Shown: positions 48,382 to 58,536 of the stretch, piece after piece
Position numbering within the stretch: position 1 is the stretch's first letter
Layout: each line of letters opens with the position of its first letter
Source of the DNA: Sapria himalayana
Taxonomy: Eukaryota > Streptophyta > Magnoliopsida > Malpighiales > Rafflesiaceae
Assembly: GCA_029783825.1 (NCBI GenBank)
Contig: JAREIK010000801.1
Location: 9,064,891 to 9,128,890, forward strand
Length of the DNA: 64,000 nucleotides
Direction: 5' to 3'
Notes under the pieces: model-generated
Seen by the model: the letters and a program-made list of their open reading frames with translations, nothing else
Database searches by the model: none
Told to the model about the DNA's origin: nothing
Program-made: the position numbers and the translations under genes

Positions 48382-50067
48382 GGGGGGAATTATAGTTTGG
48401 GGTGTTCCCCTAGAAAAAATTAAGAATTTGTAACTTATATTTTTAAATTTTTAAAAAAATCACAAAAACCTAAAAATATTGAAATCTGAGGCACTCTATT
48501 ATGTTTATCCTAATCTACCCTCTCCCATCAGCCTTCTCCCATCTGCCCTCTTCCATTGGCCCTTGGGCTCGCCAATCAAGCTAGATGGAGCTCGACCACA
48601 AGTTCCATCGAGCTCCTAGAGCTCGTAGTCATGCTCTTGGAGCTCGATCGAGAGCTCCTTTGAGTTCCTGGAGCTCGACATTGACCTCGAAGGAGCTCTT
48701 CGCCAAGCTCCAGGAGCTTGGCGTCAAGCTCCATTAAGCTCTTGGAGCTCTCGGTCGAGCTACAAGAGCTATCAGTCGAGTTCCAGGAGCTCGATGGGGC
48801 TTGATGCCAAGCTCCAAGAGCTTGACCGAGAGCTCCATTGAGCTCTACGTCGAGCTCCATTGGCTCGATCGAGCCCCTGGAGCTCTAACTATGAGCTCGA
48901 TGGAGCTTAGAGTCAAGCTCTATCGAGCTCCTGGAGCTTGAACTACGATCTTGAAGGAGCTCTCGGCCGAGCTTGGCGTCAAGCTTTTTCAAGTTCTAGA
49001 AGCTTGACTGAGAGCTTCATCCAGCTCAATGGAGCTATCAAGCGAGCTCGATGGAGATCTCAATCATGCTCTTGAAGTTTGATGACTAGCTCGACGGAAC
49101 TTTCAGTCGAGCATCAGGGGCTCGTTGTCGAGCTCCAGGAGCTTGGTGTCAAGCTTCATCAAGCTTCTGGAGCTTGGTATCAAGCTCCATTGAGCTACTA
49201 GAACTTGACCGAGAGGTCCATCGAGCTCATGGAGCTCAAAGACTAGCTCAATGGAGCTCTCGACTGAGATCCTAAAGCTCTCAATGAAGTACAAGGAGCT
49301 CGGTGTCGAGCCCATAGAGCTCTTGGAGCTCGAAGAAGAGCTTGATGGTGTTCTCGTTCGAGCTCCAGAAGCTCGACTGAATGTCCATTGAGCTCCAAGA
49401 GCTCTACCGAGGACTCCATCGAGCTTCTGAAGCTCTCCATGAGCTCAACGTCGATCTCAAGGAGCTCGATGAAGCTCGACAGAGTTCTAGGTCAAGCTTT
49501 TGGAGCTCGACGCCTAGCTCATGGAGTTCGACCAAGAGTTGCATCGGGCTCCTGGAGCTTTTGGCCGAGCTTCTGGAGCTCTCGATCGACCTCCTGGAGC
49601 TCTTGGTTGAACTCGATGGGACTTGACACCAAGCTCTTGGAGCTCTCAGTCGAGCTCGACAACGAGCTCGATGGAGCTTTTGGTCGAGCTCTCGGAGCTC
49701 GTTGTCGAGCTCTTAGAACTTGACCAAGAGCTCCATCAAGCTCCACGAGCTCGTGGTGCTCTCTTTCGAGCTCCTAGAGCTTGATGGTGCTCTTGTTTGA
49801 GCTCTAGGAGCTCGAAAGAGCTCTTAGTCAAACTTCAGGCTTGTGACCACAAGCTCTAGGATATCAATGGAGCTCGTGGTCGAGCTCCATTGAGTTCAAT
49901 GGGAGAGGTGAGGACCGATGATAAAGGGCGAGGGTAGTTTTGGATAAACATAATATAGTATCCTGAATTTTAATATTTTAAGATTTTTTTGACTTTTTTT
50001 CAAATTTAAAAATATAAGTTTAAAATTCTTAAATTTTTCTGGGAAAGCCCAAAACATAATTCTCCCC
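48382..50067. mobile_element. TIR element with a GAGCTC-repeat core
   Basis: 1686 bp flanked by TTA on both sides (48379-48381 and 50068-50070). The ends are inverted repeats of about 150 bp: left GGGGGGAATTATAGTTTGGGG, right complement GGGGAGAATTATGTTTTGGGC. Similarity continues through the ACTTATATTTTTAAATTT and TATTATGTTTATCC blocks to TACCCTC. A 3-bp TTA duplication plus a G-rich terminus fits the PIF/Harbinger (Tourist) superfamily. No transposase is encoded; the interior is a dense GAGCTC array. Relatives lie at 13375-14148. Confidence 0.85.
48575..49893. repeat. GAGCTC-rich minisatellite core
   Basis: About 1.3 kb in which GAGCTC, or a one-base variant of it, recurs every 9-21 bp with spacers such as CAT, CTGG, CTAG, GACC and GATG. 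The hexamer is its own reverse complement, so the array is self-complementary on a small scale. Several long frames on both strands (translations full of ELLEL and SSRSS) are by-products of the repeat. Confidence 0.95.
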
Positions 50068-50070
50068 TTA

Positions 50071-50371
50071 CTTTAATTTCCTTTATTTTTTAAGTTTTGT
50101 GTTGACTGAATTATTCCTGATACAGCTTCTGAATGCTTATTTTTCACCATTAAGTCCCACCTCTCTACTCCATTTGCCATTTATGCGTGTGGCAATAAAC
50201 AAACATTGTAGAAAATTTAAGTTGAGATTCTTTGGTTCTCTCTGTTTGTTTAAGACACATTCCACTAAAATTGTGCAAATTTTTTGCCATACAGTTTCAC
50301 ATTCTTCATACCGAACTTGGAGGAGATGGATGATCATGGAAAGTCAGCTTAAATTATAGCTTAAGGACGTC
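50071..50371. other. Spacer between the GAGCTC element and the copia element
   Basis: 300 bp with no supported gene. Overlapping 66- and 86-codon frames on opposite strands show no family features. It continues in sequence with the DNA at 55954 once the copia insertion is removed, so it is part of the upstream region of the hevein/chitinase gene. Confidence 0.5.
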
Positions 50372-50376
50372 TCCCA
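50372..50376. repeat. Target duplication TCCCA, left
   Basis: TCCCA is repeated exactly at 55949-55953 and flanks the copia element. Confidence 0.9.
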
Positions 50377-50536
50377 TATTAGAAAAAATGGAAGTATATC
50401 AAAAAGAAGTAATATTATTCCTTTGCGTAACAATGAATTTATAGGAAACTAACTTTGACAATATAAAGATCAAAAATAAAAAGTCTTGATCCAGCTAGGA
50501 TATACATCTATTATAGTTAAAAAATATTTTTTAATA
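50377..50536 (-). repeat. 3' LTR
   Basis: 160 bp, starting TATTAGAAAA and ending TTTTTTAATA on the plus strand. It adjoins the polypurine tract. Confidence 0.93.
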
Positions 50537-50549
50537 CTCCCCCTCAAGT
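50537..50549 (-). promoter_or_regulatory. Polypurine tract
   Basis: Element strand CTTGAGGGGGAG directly before the 3' LTR. It is the site that primes plus-strand DNA synthesis in LTR elements. Confidence 0.85.
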
Positions 50550-50690
50550 TGGAGAGTGAATGTCATGAAGTCTCAACTTGATGTGTAAACTCACAAAATG
50601 ATCTTTTCCTAAGACCTTTGTAAATACATCAGCCAACTATGAGTTTTAAGGAACAAAGGAAGGATCAATTATTCATGTTTGCATTTTTTC

Positions 50691-52529
50691 TCATACTATA
50701 TGAAAGTTAATTTCAATGTGCTTCGTACGTTCATGAAAGACAGGATTCGCCGCAATATGCAAAGCTGCTTGATTATCGCAAAATAATTGTATTGGAGTTG
50801 TCTGAGAGACCTTTAAACCATGTAGTATATAGCGTAACCATGTTAGCTCTAAACATGTATTAGCCATAGCTTGATACTCAGCTTCAGCTGATGATCTAGA
50901 GACGTTGGCTTGTTTATTGGACTTCCATGATATAAGAGAATTTCCAAGAAAGATGCAATATCCTGTAACTGTTCTTCTCGTGGTGCGACAACCTTTCCAA
51001 TCCGAATCACAAAAAGCTTTCAAATTTAAAATGTTATTAGAAGGAAGTAATAATCCCTGGCATGGGGTACCTTTGATGTATTTTAGGATTTGAATGGCAG
51101 AATTCCAATGTGGTATTCTAGGTTCTTGTATGAATTGGCTCAATGTGCAAACTGAGTAGTCTATGTCGAGCTTTGTCACTATTAGATAAATAAATCTTCC
51201 AACTAATCTTTTGTACTTTATTGGATCATTTAGTAATGCTTCGTCAGTAAAAGTGAGCTTCAAATTTTGCTCAATTGGTAAATTATTAGGACGTGTTCCT
51301 AAGAGTCCCGTATCTTGTAAATTATCCAACGCATACTTTCTTTGTGACATAAAATTAAATTTTTTGAACAAGAAAATTCAATACCCAGAAAGTACTTCAA
51401 GTCTCCAAGATCTTTAATATGGAAGCGTTTAAGAAGAAATTCTTTGAGGAGTTCCATTTCATGTAGATTATTTCTTGTGAGGAGCATGTCATCAACATAT
51501 ATGAGAATTACTGTAAAAGAATTGCCTTGAGCCTTGATGAAAAGTGAATAATTAGCCTTTGATTGTTGATAACCATCCTTTTGAATAGTATCTGAGAATG
51601 TGGAAAACTAGTTTATTGATGCTTGTTTAAGTCCATAAAGAGACTTGTTTAGCCGACATACAATGTTCTTCCCCTATTGGTGAAGACCAGGTGGATACAA
51701 CTGCATGTAAATCACCATGGAGGAAGACATTTTGAACATCTAATTGGTGGATGTACCAATGACGTGTAGAAGCAATAGTAAGAAGACATCGAAGTGTTGT
51801 AAGTTTAGCTTTTGATGAAAATGTTTCATGATAGTCAATGCTTACAATTTGATTATATCCCTTAGCAACGAGGTGAGCCTCGTGGTGCTTAATGGTGCCA
51901 TCAAATTGGTATTTTAGTTTGTAAACCCATTTACAACCGATCGGTTTATGACCGATAGGCAAAGGGACTAGGCTCCATGTGTTGTTGAGTTGTAATACTT
52001 CTAATTCTATATGCATAGATTGTCGCCAATGTGGATCAAGGATAGCTTGAGAATAAGTTTTGGGCTCGATGTGTTTTGTGATGGTAGCTAAAAATGTAGA
52101 TTGAGAGGAAGATAAATGTGAGAAGGAAAGGAAATGTGAGAGTGGATATCGAGTACTTATTTTAGAATTTGATATTTGATTAGCTTGAAAGGACATCAGA
52201 AAGTTTTTATACCATGTTGGAGGTCGCTTGGGTTGTGTTGACTGTCTTGGAGGAGGAATAGGTTCAGAAGGAATGTCTAACGTGTCTGAAAGTGCTGGTG
52301 TAGTTTGCACATGTGTGGGAGATATTAGTTCATATGTATTTGTTATTTCTATTTGTTCATATTGGTGAGAATGAGTGCTAGAAAGAACTGGTGGTATGAT
52401 AGACTGAGGTTCTGTTTCAAAAAGGAAATTGGGTATTACAAAATCGGAATTTTTTGAGGTGGATAAAAAAGGAAAAATGGTTTCATGGAACTTGACATTA
52501 CGGCTGACAAAAAAATTCTCAGTTTTCAT
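50691..52529 (-). pseudogene. Copia reverse transcriptase and RNase H
   Basis: The first part (51627-52529) holds the integrase-RT linker and RT start: IGCKWVYKLKYQFDGTI, AHLVAKGYNQIVSIDYHETFS and HQLDVQNVFLHGDL. The catalytic YVDDMLL box at about 51480-51500 is intact, followed by the IKDLGDLKYFLGIEF block (51299-51487). The last part (50691-51371) is an essentially complete RNase H: CDSDWKGC, SRSSAEAEYQAMA, ELTWL, FCDNQAALHIAANPVFHERTKHIEI. A change of frame near 51370 and another near 51630 break the polyprotein, and the natural stop region is near 50690. Upstream neighbours are the integrase pieces at 52597-53374. Confidence 0.9.
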
Positions 52530-52596
52530 ATCGTATAGTTTGTATCCTTTTTGCCTAGTTGGATATCCAATGAAGATGTATTTTTTGACACGTGAT

Positions 52597-53751
52597 TTAT
52601 TTGAAATGTGTTTTATTTGAAAGCAATGGATATGGTAACTGGTTAATGAGATAAATACCAGTTAAAACACACTCTCCCCAAGGGTGCAAAGGTAAATGGG
52701 ATTGAAAAAGTAATGCTCGTGCTATAGTGAGAATGTGACGTTGCTTCCTTTCAACAACTCCATTTTGTTGTGGAGTGTAAACACGTGTGTTGATATTCAA
52801 TGCCATGACATCTAAAAATATTTTTCATAGACAAGAATTCAAGACTATTGTCTACCCTGACTACTTTGATATATACATGAAATTGAGTATAAACAAAATC
52901 AATGAAAGATTTCAACATATTTTGAGTCTCGGATTTGTGTTTCATAAAAAATATCCATGTGCATTTTGTAAAGTCATCTATGATGGTAAGAAAAGATCAT
53001 TTCCCTGAGTGTGTGGGGACTTTGTGAGGACCCCAGATATCACAATGTAATAAATCAAATGGAGCAGGAGTTGATATGGAACTTAGTGGGAAAGAAAGTC
53101 TTATTTGTTTTGCCATTGGACAAATAGTACATTTATTGTCATAAGAAATATTGATTGAAGATAACAACGAAGAAGCTAACTTAAGACGAAATGATGATAG
53201 ATGTTCAAGATACAAATGCCATAGATTGGAAGGGTGTAAAACTTCATGACAGATTGATGTTTTTTGCAATGGAGGCATGTAATAGAGACCACCACGTTGT
53301 TTACTCGAGCAAATCATCTTCCCCATATCCAAGTCCTGTAGGACACAAAAGGTGGGAAAAAAATGACACAACAATTTAAAGCAGTGGTAATTTTACTTAT
53401 AGAAATCATATTTAAGCGAAAACTAGGAACACATAGAACATCATCTAAGGTGATATCAGAATTGAGAGATACAGTGCCAATTGAAGTGATTGGGGCTGTA
53501 GATCCAGTTGGTAAATTAACGATAGGTATTGATGAAGATTGTGTTTTAGTAAAAATAGTTGAATTAGAGGTGATATGATCGGTGGCACCACTATCCAAAA
53601 TCCAAGAGTTAGTGAATACAAAGTTAATATAAGTATCGGAAAAAAAAGACAGACTTGTTGCATTTGCATAGGTGTTTAAATTATGGTTTGTACTTGTTAA
53701 CGATAGAGTATGAGAAAATTGTTGAAGTTGCTCTGTGGAGAATCCTTGCAA
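52597..53751 (-). pseudogene. Copia protease and integrase, frame broken
   Basis: Protease is at 53314-53751 with WILDSGATDHI, catalytic Asp retained. The GAG-pre-integrase zinc motif (HLYLEHLSSFRLK...CTICPMAKQ) and the start of the integrase core (FDLLHCDIWGPH) lie at 52997-53374. The second catalytic Asp is in VRVDNSLEF (52751-52945), and the Glu region reads [11 protein letters not shown] (52597-52806). All three acidic residues are present but spread over at least three frames. Confidence 0.88.
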
Positions 53752-53779
53752 GATATTGACCGGGCTAGGAGTTTGGCTT

Positions 53780-54735
53780 GTTTTGTTATGTGTAATCGAG
53801 TGGATTTTGTTGAATTAACAGTAGGGAAGGAATTTCTTTGAAATCCTCGTTGTGATTGACCTTATCGATTGCTTGTGATATTGGGTGTCCATGTGCCATT
53901 TTTGTATTTACATCTATCCTCAGTATGTCTTTTTGTATCACAGTATTTGCAATGAAACTTTAAAGTACAACAATTTTCAATGGTGTGACCTTCTCTTTTT
54001 CAATGTTCACAATGCTTGTCTTTTGATTTTGAGTAGTTTGAATTATTCTGAATTGTAACAGCAATAGAAAAATTTTCAATTGTTTCTGATGTCACTTGTT
54101 GTTGCATTTCTTCTTGAATGATGAGGGAATAGGCCTGATGGACATTAGGCAATGGAGTTATCATAAGAATATTTCCATGAACACTATTATAAGTGTCATT
54201 AATGCCCATGAGAAATTGCATCATCTGATCTTCTTCTCTTTGTTCAATGTGTGCCTTCATTTTGTTGCAAGAGAGAATAGGTCAATATGTATCTAATTCA
54301 TCCCAAAGATTTTTGAGTTTTATGAAATAGGGTGAGATTGTCATCGTGCCTTGTGAGAGAGAGGCTAGTGATTTTTGAATTTGATAAATTGTTGATGCAT
54401 TTTTTTTGTAAAAATTGATCTTTGAAATCATCCCATACTTGGCATGCTGTTTTGGCATGAATAACCACATTGACTATATAAGGTTCCACTGAGTGGGTAA
54501 ATCATGATAAAATCATGCTGTTGCATTGATTCCAAAGGGCATATTCGGTTGGATGCTCTGTTTCGGAAGGTAGTTTAATTGACCAATCGATGAAGCCAAT
54601 TTTGTTTTTGGTTGTTAGGGCATGAATCATTGACCTACTCCATGATTTATAATTGGAGCCATTTAGTTTCGTTGGAACGAGTAAGTAACCGGGTTGATCT
54701 GAATGATAGACGAAAAATGGATTGGAAGCATCCAT
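53780..54735 (-). pseudogene. Copia gag, frame broken
   Basis: The start codon at 54733-54735 opens a typical gag N-terminus (NPFFVYHSDQPGYLLVP, LNGSNYKSWSRSM). It continues in other frames at 54282-54489 and 54000-54260 (EEDQMMQFLMGINDTYNSV). Two CCHC zinc knuckles follow; in the first the second Cys codon is a TGA (HCEH-stop-KREGHT), and the second is complete (CKYCDTKRHTEDRC). The capsid-like protein cannot be made in one piece. Confidence 0.85.
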
Positions 54736-55776
54736 AGTTGAAGAAGCTTTGCTGGAGATTGGTGTTATTGATATTTGGTGCGTAGTTTTTTTTTTAACCG
54801 AAGTTCGATTGGATCACGCCACCTAGAAAAGAACAAGGTTTTTTTTTGCACGAGCCTCCTCTTTCGTGAGCAGAGGCGTGAAATTTCTTCACGGCACTTC
54901 AAAATTTTCTGCAGATGCGAGACGAGGCGAGAAGAGCCGAGAAGAGACGAGATGAGCTTTCGTCGATATCAACGGGCGATCATATACAGATGTTGTCTGA
55001 TATGCAGGAGTTGTTGGATTCGCAGCAAGCTCATCTTGAGGATTTTTTATGTATGGACTGATCTTGCGTTGTATGGATGGATGCGTCTGGTTGATGCGTC
55101 TGTATGGATTGTTTCTGCATATGTAAGAACTACTTCGGTTGATGTGTCTGGTTGCATTGTATGTAAGGATCTTGAGGAAAGCCTTTCGGTTTCTTGTACT
55201 TCGTGATCTCCTACTTCAAATTTATGAATTATTTCTGCAAGAATAACTGCTATTATTCATGGCAGTACGAAATCAAGCCACTTTTTCGGTGAATGATGCT
55301 GTTAATGGCTTTGGCCAACTTGGTGGCACCTTTTAAGTTCCAGCAATTTCATAGCTACTTGAAGGACTCCAAAATGACAATCAGCTATTTGGAGCTGGAT
55401 CGCTAATATCCCGTGGTGATTATAAAGATGTCGTGATAGAGCATTCTTGTAGTTTTGAAAAATTGGAGATCTTGGATTCGTCAACTTGAAGATTAAGGAG
55501 AAAAAGAAAGGTAAGAGCAAAGAGTTGTAAAAAGTAGTTTCCTCAATGCTTGAAAATCACAAATTGGAGATCTTGGATTCGTCAACTTGAAGATTAAGGA
55601 GAAAAAGAAAGGTAAGAGCAAAGAGTTGTAAAAAAAAATAGTTAGTAGTTTCCTCAATGCTTGAAAATCACAAAGAAGAAAGCAAGCCAAGCAAAATGAC
55701 ATTATTTAAAGATACAAACTTCATCAGTAGCATCATTAATAGTTGTGAGTATAACACCTCAAAAAAAACCAATTTT
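54736..55776 (-). other. Untranslated leader of the copia element
   Basis: About 1 kb lies between the primer-binding site and gag. It holds the tandem duplication at 55463-55675. A 143-codon plus-strand frame (54775-55206) rich in R, S and C has no family features and is probably accidental. Confidence 0.6.
55463..55675. repeat. Tandem duplication of about 101 bp in the leader
   Basis: TTGGAGATCTTGGATTCGTC begins copies at 55463 and 55564. The copies are nearly identical, except for an 11-bp A-rich insertion in the second. Confidence 0.95.
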
Positions 55777-55788
55777 CCTTTGATACCA
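55777..55788 (-). promoter_or_regulatory. Primer-binding site
   Basis: The element strand TGGTATCAAAGG abuts the 5' LTR with no gap. It partly matches the initiator-Met tRNA end. Confidence 0.8.
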
Positions 55789-55948
55789 TATTAGAAAAAA
55801 TAGAAGTATTACAAAAACAAGTAATATTATTCCTTTGCGTAACAATGAATTTATAGGAAGCTAACTTTGACAATGTAAAGATCAAAAACAAAAAGTCTTG
55901 ATCCAGCTGGGATATACAGCTATTACAGTTGGAAAATATTTCTTAATA
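55789..55948 (-). repeat. 5' LTR
   Basis: 160 bp, TATTAGAAAA...TTCTTAATA on the plus strand, about 92% identical to 50377-50536 by manual alignment. Confidence 0.93.
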
Positions 55949-55953
55949 TCCCA
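55949..55953. repeat. Target duplication TCCCA, right
   Basis: Exact copy of 50372-50376. Confidence 0.9.
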
Positions 55954-56016
55954 AGATTCTTTCACTCATCAAAGATTTGTAATTGATCCAAACAAATGGA
56001 CGTGGGACACATGATA

Positions 56017-56143
56017 TTGACAACACTATTTATACGCTAAAAATAGCTTAGCGAGAACTGAGAAAAATAAAGCAGCCACCGACCTTTGAATTTTCAAAGC
56101 ACGACACATACTCATCCATCTTCATCCCTGGTCTATTTATACC
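56017..56143 (+). promoter_or_regulatory. Promoter of the hevein/chitinase gene
   Basis: A TATA box CTATTTATACC (56133-56143) lies about 50-60 bp before the ATG at 56194. Upstream are ACCGAC (56078-56083), the DRE/CRT core, and TTGAC (56017-56021), a minimal W-box. Short motifs such as these occur by chance; the TATA box is the firmer call. The copia insertion ends only about 180 bp upstream of the TATA box. Confidence 0.55.
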
Positions 56144-56193
56144 AATCTCTTCTATCGAAAAAAATCCAAGAAGCACAAGAATAATAAGCATAA

Positions 56194-56418
56194 ATGAAGA
56201 TTTTTCATCTGCATTTTTTTCCGTTATTGTATTTTCTTATAAGAGGTGCCTTTGTAGAAGGGAAATGTGGAAGGGAAGCCAACGGAGCATTATGTGTAGG
56301 AGGGCTCTGTTGTAGCCGATTTGGGTGCTGTGGTAGCACCCCTACCTACCACTCCATTGCCTGTCAAAGCCAATGCACCTCTAGTGGTACCCATTCCACT
56401 CCCTCTTCTCCATTTTAA
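56194..56418 (+). CDS. Hevein-like peptide; probable N-terminal exon of a broken class I chitinase gene
   Basis: 74 residues: a signal peptide (about 1-22, [13 protein letters not shown] core), then a chitin-binding hevein domain ([35 protein letters not shown]), then a short Ser/Thr/Pro-rich tail like the hinge of class I chitinases. Hevein domains bind chitin of fungal walls through Ser19, Trp/Phe21, Trp/Tyr23 and Tyr30. Here the Ser, Phe and Tyr remain, but residue 23 is Cys and the usual Cys after Tyr30 is His, so eight cysteines are kept with one moved. A TAA ends the frame directly after the hinge, and a Harbinger-type element begins 29 bp later. GH19 catalytic exons lie on the same strand at 60790-61118. 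It could act alone as an antimicrobial peptide, but a chitinase remnant is more likely. Promoter elements are intact. Confidence 0.75.
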   Translation: MKIFHLHFFPLLYFLIRGAFVEGKCGREANGALCVGGLCCSRFGCCGSTPTYHSIACQSQCTSSGTHSTPSSPF

Positions 56419-56526
56419 ACTCCCAGTGAAACCGGCAATGATATTAGAGCATCTCCAATCACACTCAACAAAATAACTAGTTAAAATATATTTAAATAAT
56501 CAATTAAATATATTAGCTAGCAACTA

Positions 56527-57001
56527 TGTTGGACAATTATGCTTCCACGGTAGTGAGATTAAGATACAGAAACAACAGAAACACAGGAAACAAGCAATAT
56601 ATATCCCAATCTAGCAAGCATCCACGATAGAATCAAAAAAAAAACGAGAAATCAACACTGAAAATAACGTGGTTCGCTAGTCGCTCAGTACGACTAGCTA
56701 CATCCACCAGAAAATGCTTATGTGTTACAGATTAAAACCAAACAGAAATGTCTTACAGTATGCAGCACACAGAACAGTCGCGATAAATCGCACAGAGAGA
56801 AAAGAGAGAGACGATGTACAGTTCCACATGTCCAAAAACAGTCACCCGAAAATAAAATTACAGAACATTTTATATTAAAAAAAAAATTTCTCGGTTCATT
56901 TAACTGGAGCGGGTCGGATCATGGAATGGGTCAGGCTCTGCTCCAAAAATTTCGGCCAATTGACCGGACAGTGGGACCTCCGTTATTGTGCAACTGCTAC
57001 A
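56527..57001 (-). repeat. Probable solo LTR inside the Harbinger-related element
   Basis: It begins TGTTGGACAATTATG and ends near GCAACTGCTACA. It carries the AACGTGGTTCG motif common in plant copia LTRs. Its ends are only approximately placed and no clean duplication was found. A 143-codon plus-strand frame overlapping it (56722-57153) is not believed. Confidence 0.4.
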
Positions 57002-57379
57002 TTTCTGGCCTCTTAGTATTTCATTTCCTGCACTTACATGAGTATATTAAACAGAAAAAAATATTTTGTTATACAAATAGATTATTAAATAAAAACAAAT
57101 TACATATACAGCAAACTCTTCAAAATTTACTCCAACAAAGCTCAACAAAATAGATTAGTATTTCAACTAACTTTAACTAATTTTCAAAAATATAATTAAA
57201 AAATATCATAATTTAAAAAAATAAAATTGTCTTAATGAATATGTGTTGTTCCATGTCATCAAATTTAAAATAGTGAAATAAAAAAAAATAAATCCAAACA
57301 TTCATTCATAAATTTAATCTAGATTATAACACAAGTTGCAAGTCGGTGAATATGGAAAAACTACATTTCCTTTACCATG

Positions 57380-58536
57380 ATTTCCATCTGGAGGTGCTTA
57401 AAATATTCAGATTGAATTAGAGGTAGGATACTTGTATCGATACACATTATTTTTTGTTCATCCTTCATTTTCTCGAGTTGTACATTCTCTTGTTCAATCA
57501 CCATCTTCTCTTGTGAAATAACTAACTTCTCTTATTCGACAACCACCATTTTCTCCATGAAAGTTATTTTCTTCTCCGCCATCTTCATTTTCTCTTTCTT
57601 CATTTCTTCAAATAATTAAATAAAATAAGATGAACTTGAATTATTATCTTCAGATAGTTTGCTCTTTGATTTTTTTACCCACTTTTTCACAGCATTCCTT
57701 CCAATTGGCCTCTCCAAGCCCACACTGTCATCTCCTATGTTTACCGATTATGGTGTTGAAGGATTAGAGCTGCTAGGAGTTGCACCACTTTTTGTTTGTT
57801 GTTTCTTTGACTGAGAATCCTCCATCCATTTTGGAGTATACCACAACTCATTCCAACAATGTTCAAATTAAAAAGATGATTTATAAAGTTCCTTGTACAC
57901 TTTCTTTGTATCACGGACCTGCAATTTATACAGTATGCTACATATCTAAAATAAAAATTGTACAATTATAATATGTATCATAATAATATTAGCATACTTG
58001 TAATTAAAATATATTCATACCATGTCTTTATCAGTTAGTCCACTTTGATTCAACCTTTCAATTTGGTCAAAACAACCACAAAATTTATTGGTGGCTAGTT
58101 GAATTGAAGACTAACGATTCATCAAAGAAACTTGATTTTGATTACAATCTGACTCATATTTGTATCTGTTCAAGTACTCCCAAACCCTTTGCCAATACCT
58201 TTTATATTTTTGCTAATTTCCATTCACGGCATCCACACTAGTATTCAGCCATCCCGAGATTAAAACTAAGTTCTTCTCAATTGAATGGTTTCCACCTCGA
58301 TACTGTTTGGTGGTTGATCCTTTTTGAGGTGATATTGGTGAAGACTGAGTTATTTGTTCTACGGATTGAGTGTTAAACTCACCTAAATTTATTGCCTCAT
58401 TTAATAGATTGGTAAAGTAATATCCATGTTCATCCATCAAAGCACCTATATTATTGAAGAACAAAGATGAATTGGGGTTAACCACATAAAAGTAATATTT
58501 ATTTATATGAATAGAAAGAATTAACATCAAATCCAA
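57380..58536 (-). pseudogene. Harbinger ORF1-type Myb/NAM-associated protein
   Basis: Minus strand. An N-terminal part (58213-58536) has DEHGYYFTNLLNE and then GGNHSIEKNLVLISGWLNTSVD, the Myb/SANT-like start of the family. Next come RVWEYLNRYKYESD, SLMNR-stop-SSIQLATNKFCGCFDQIERLNQSG and, after an unplaced gap or intron, FEHCWNELWYTPKWM. The NAM-associated C-terminal region follows (RPIGRNAVKKWVKKSKSK, then a long E/K/M-rich coiled coil near 57480-57600). In PIF/Harbinger transposons this protein helps the transposase bind DNA; plant databases often carry it under other names. Stops show that this copy is inactive. Confidence 0.7.

Larger units (their letters stand above)
50377..55948 (-). 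mobile_element. Complete Ty1/copia retrotransposon, 5572 bp
   Basis: The minus-strand order is LTR, primer-binding site, about 1 kb leader, gag, protease, integrase, RT, RNase H, polypurine tract, LTR. It has 160-bp LTRs at both ends and a perfect 5-bp TCCCA duplication. The ends are TATTA...TAATA rather than TG...CA. By eye the LTRs differ at about 13 of 160 positions. The gag-pol frame is broken by stops and frameshifts, so it cannot move by itself. Confidence 0.95.

Noticed and set aside
48576..49746. Several 65-111 codon frames on both strands
   Set aside because: Low-complexity by-products of GAGCTC repeats, open because the hexamer contains no stop codon in any frame.
48575..49893. CRISPR-like array
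   Set aside because: The repeats are short palindromic hexamers with irregular, related spacers in a plant transposon; there is no repeat-spacer pattern and there are no cas genes.
54775..55206. 143-codon plus-strand frame rich in Arg and Cys
   Set aside because: It lies in the leader of the minus-strand copia element and matches no family seen; it starts in a poly-T tract.
56722..57153. 143-codon frame next to the hevein exon
   Set aside because: It crosses the right boundary of an LTR-like insert and has the composition of non-coding AT-rich DNA.
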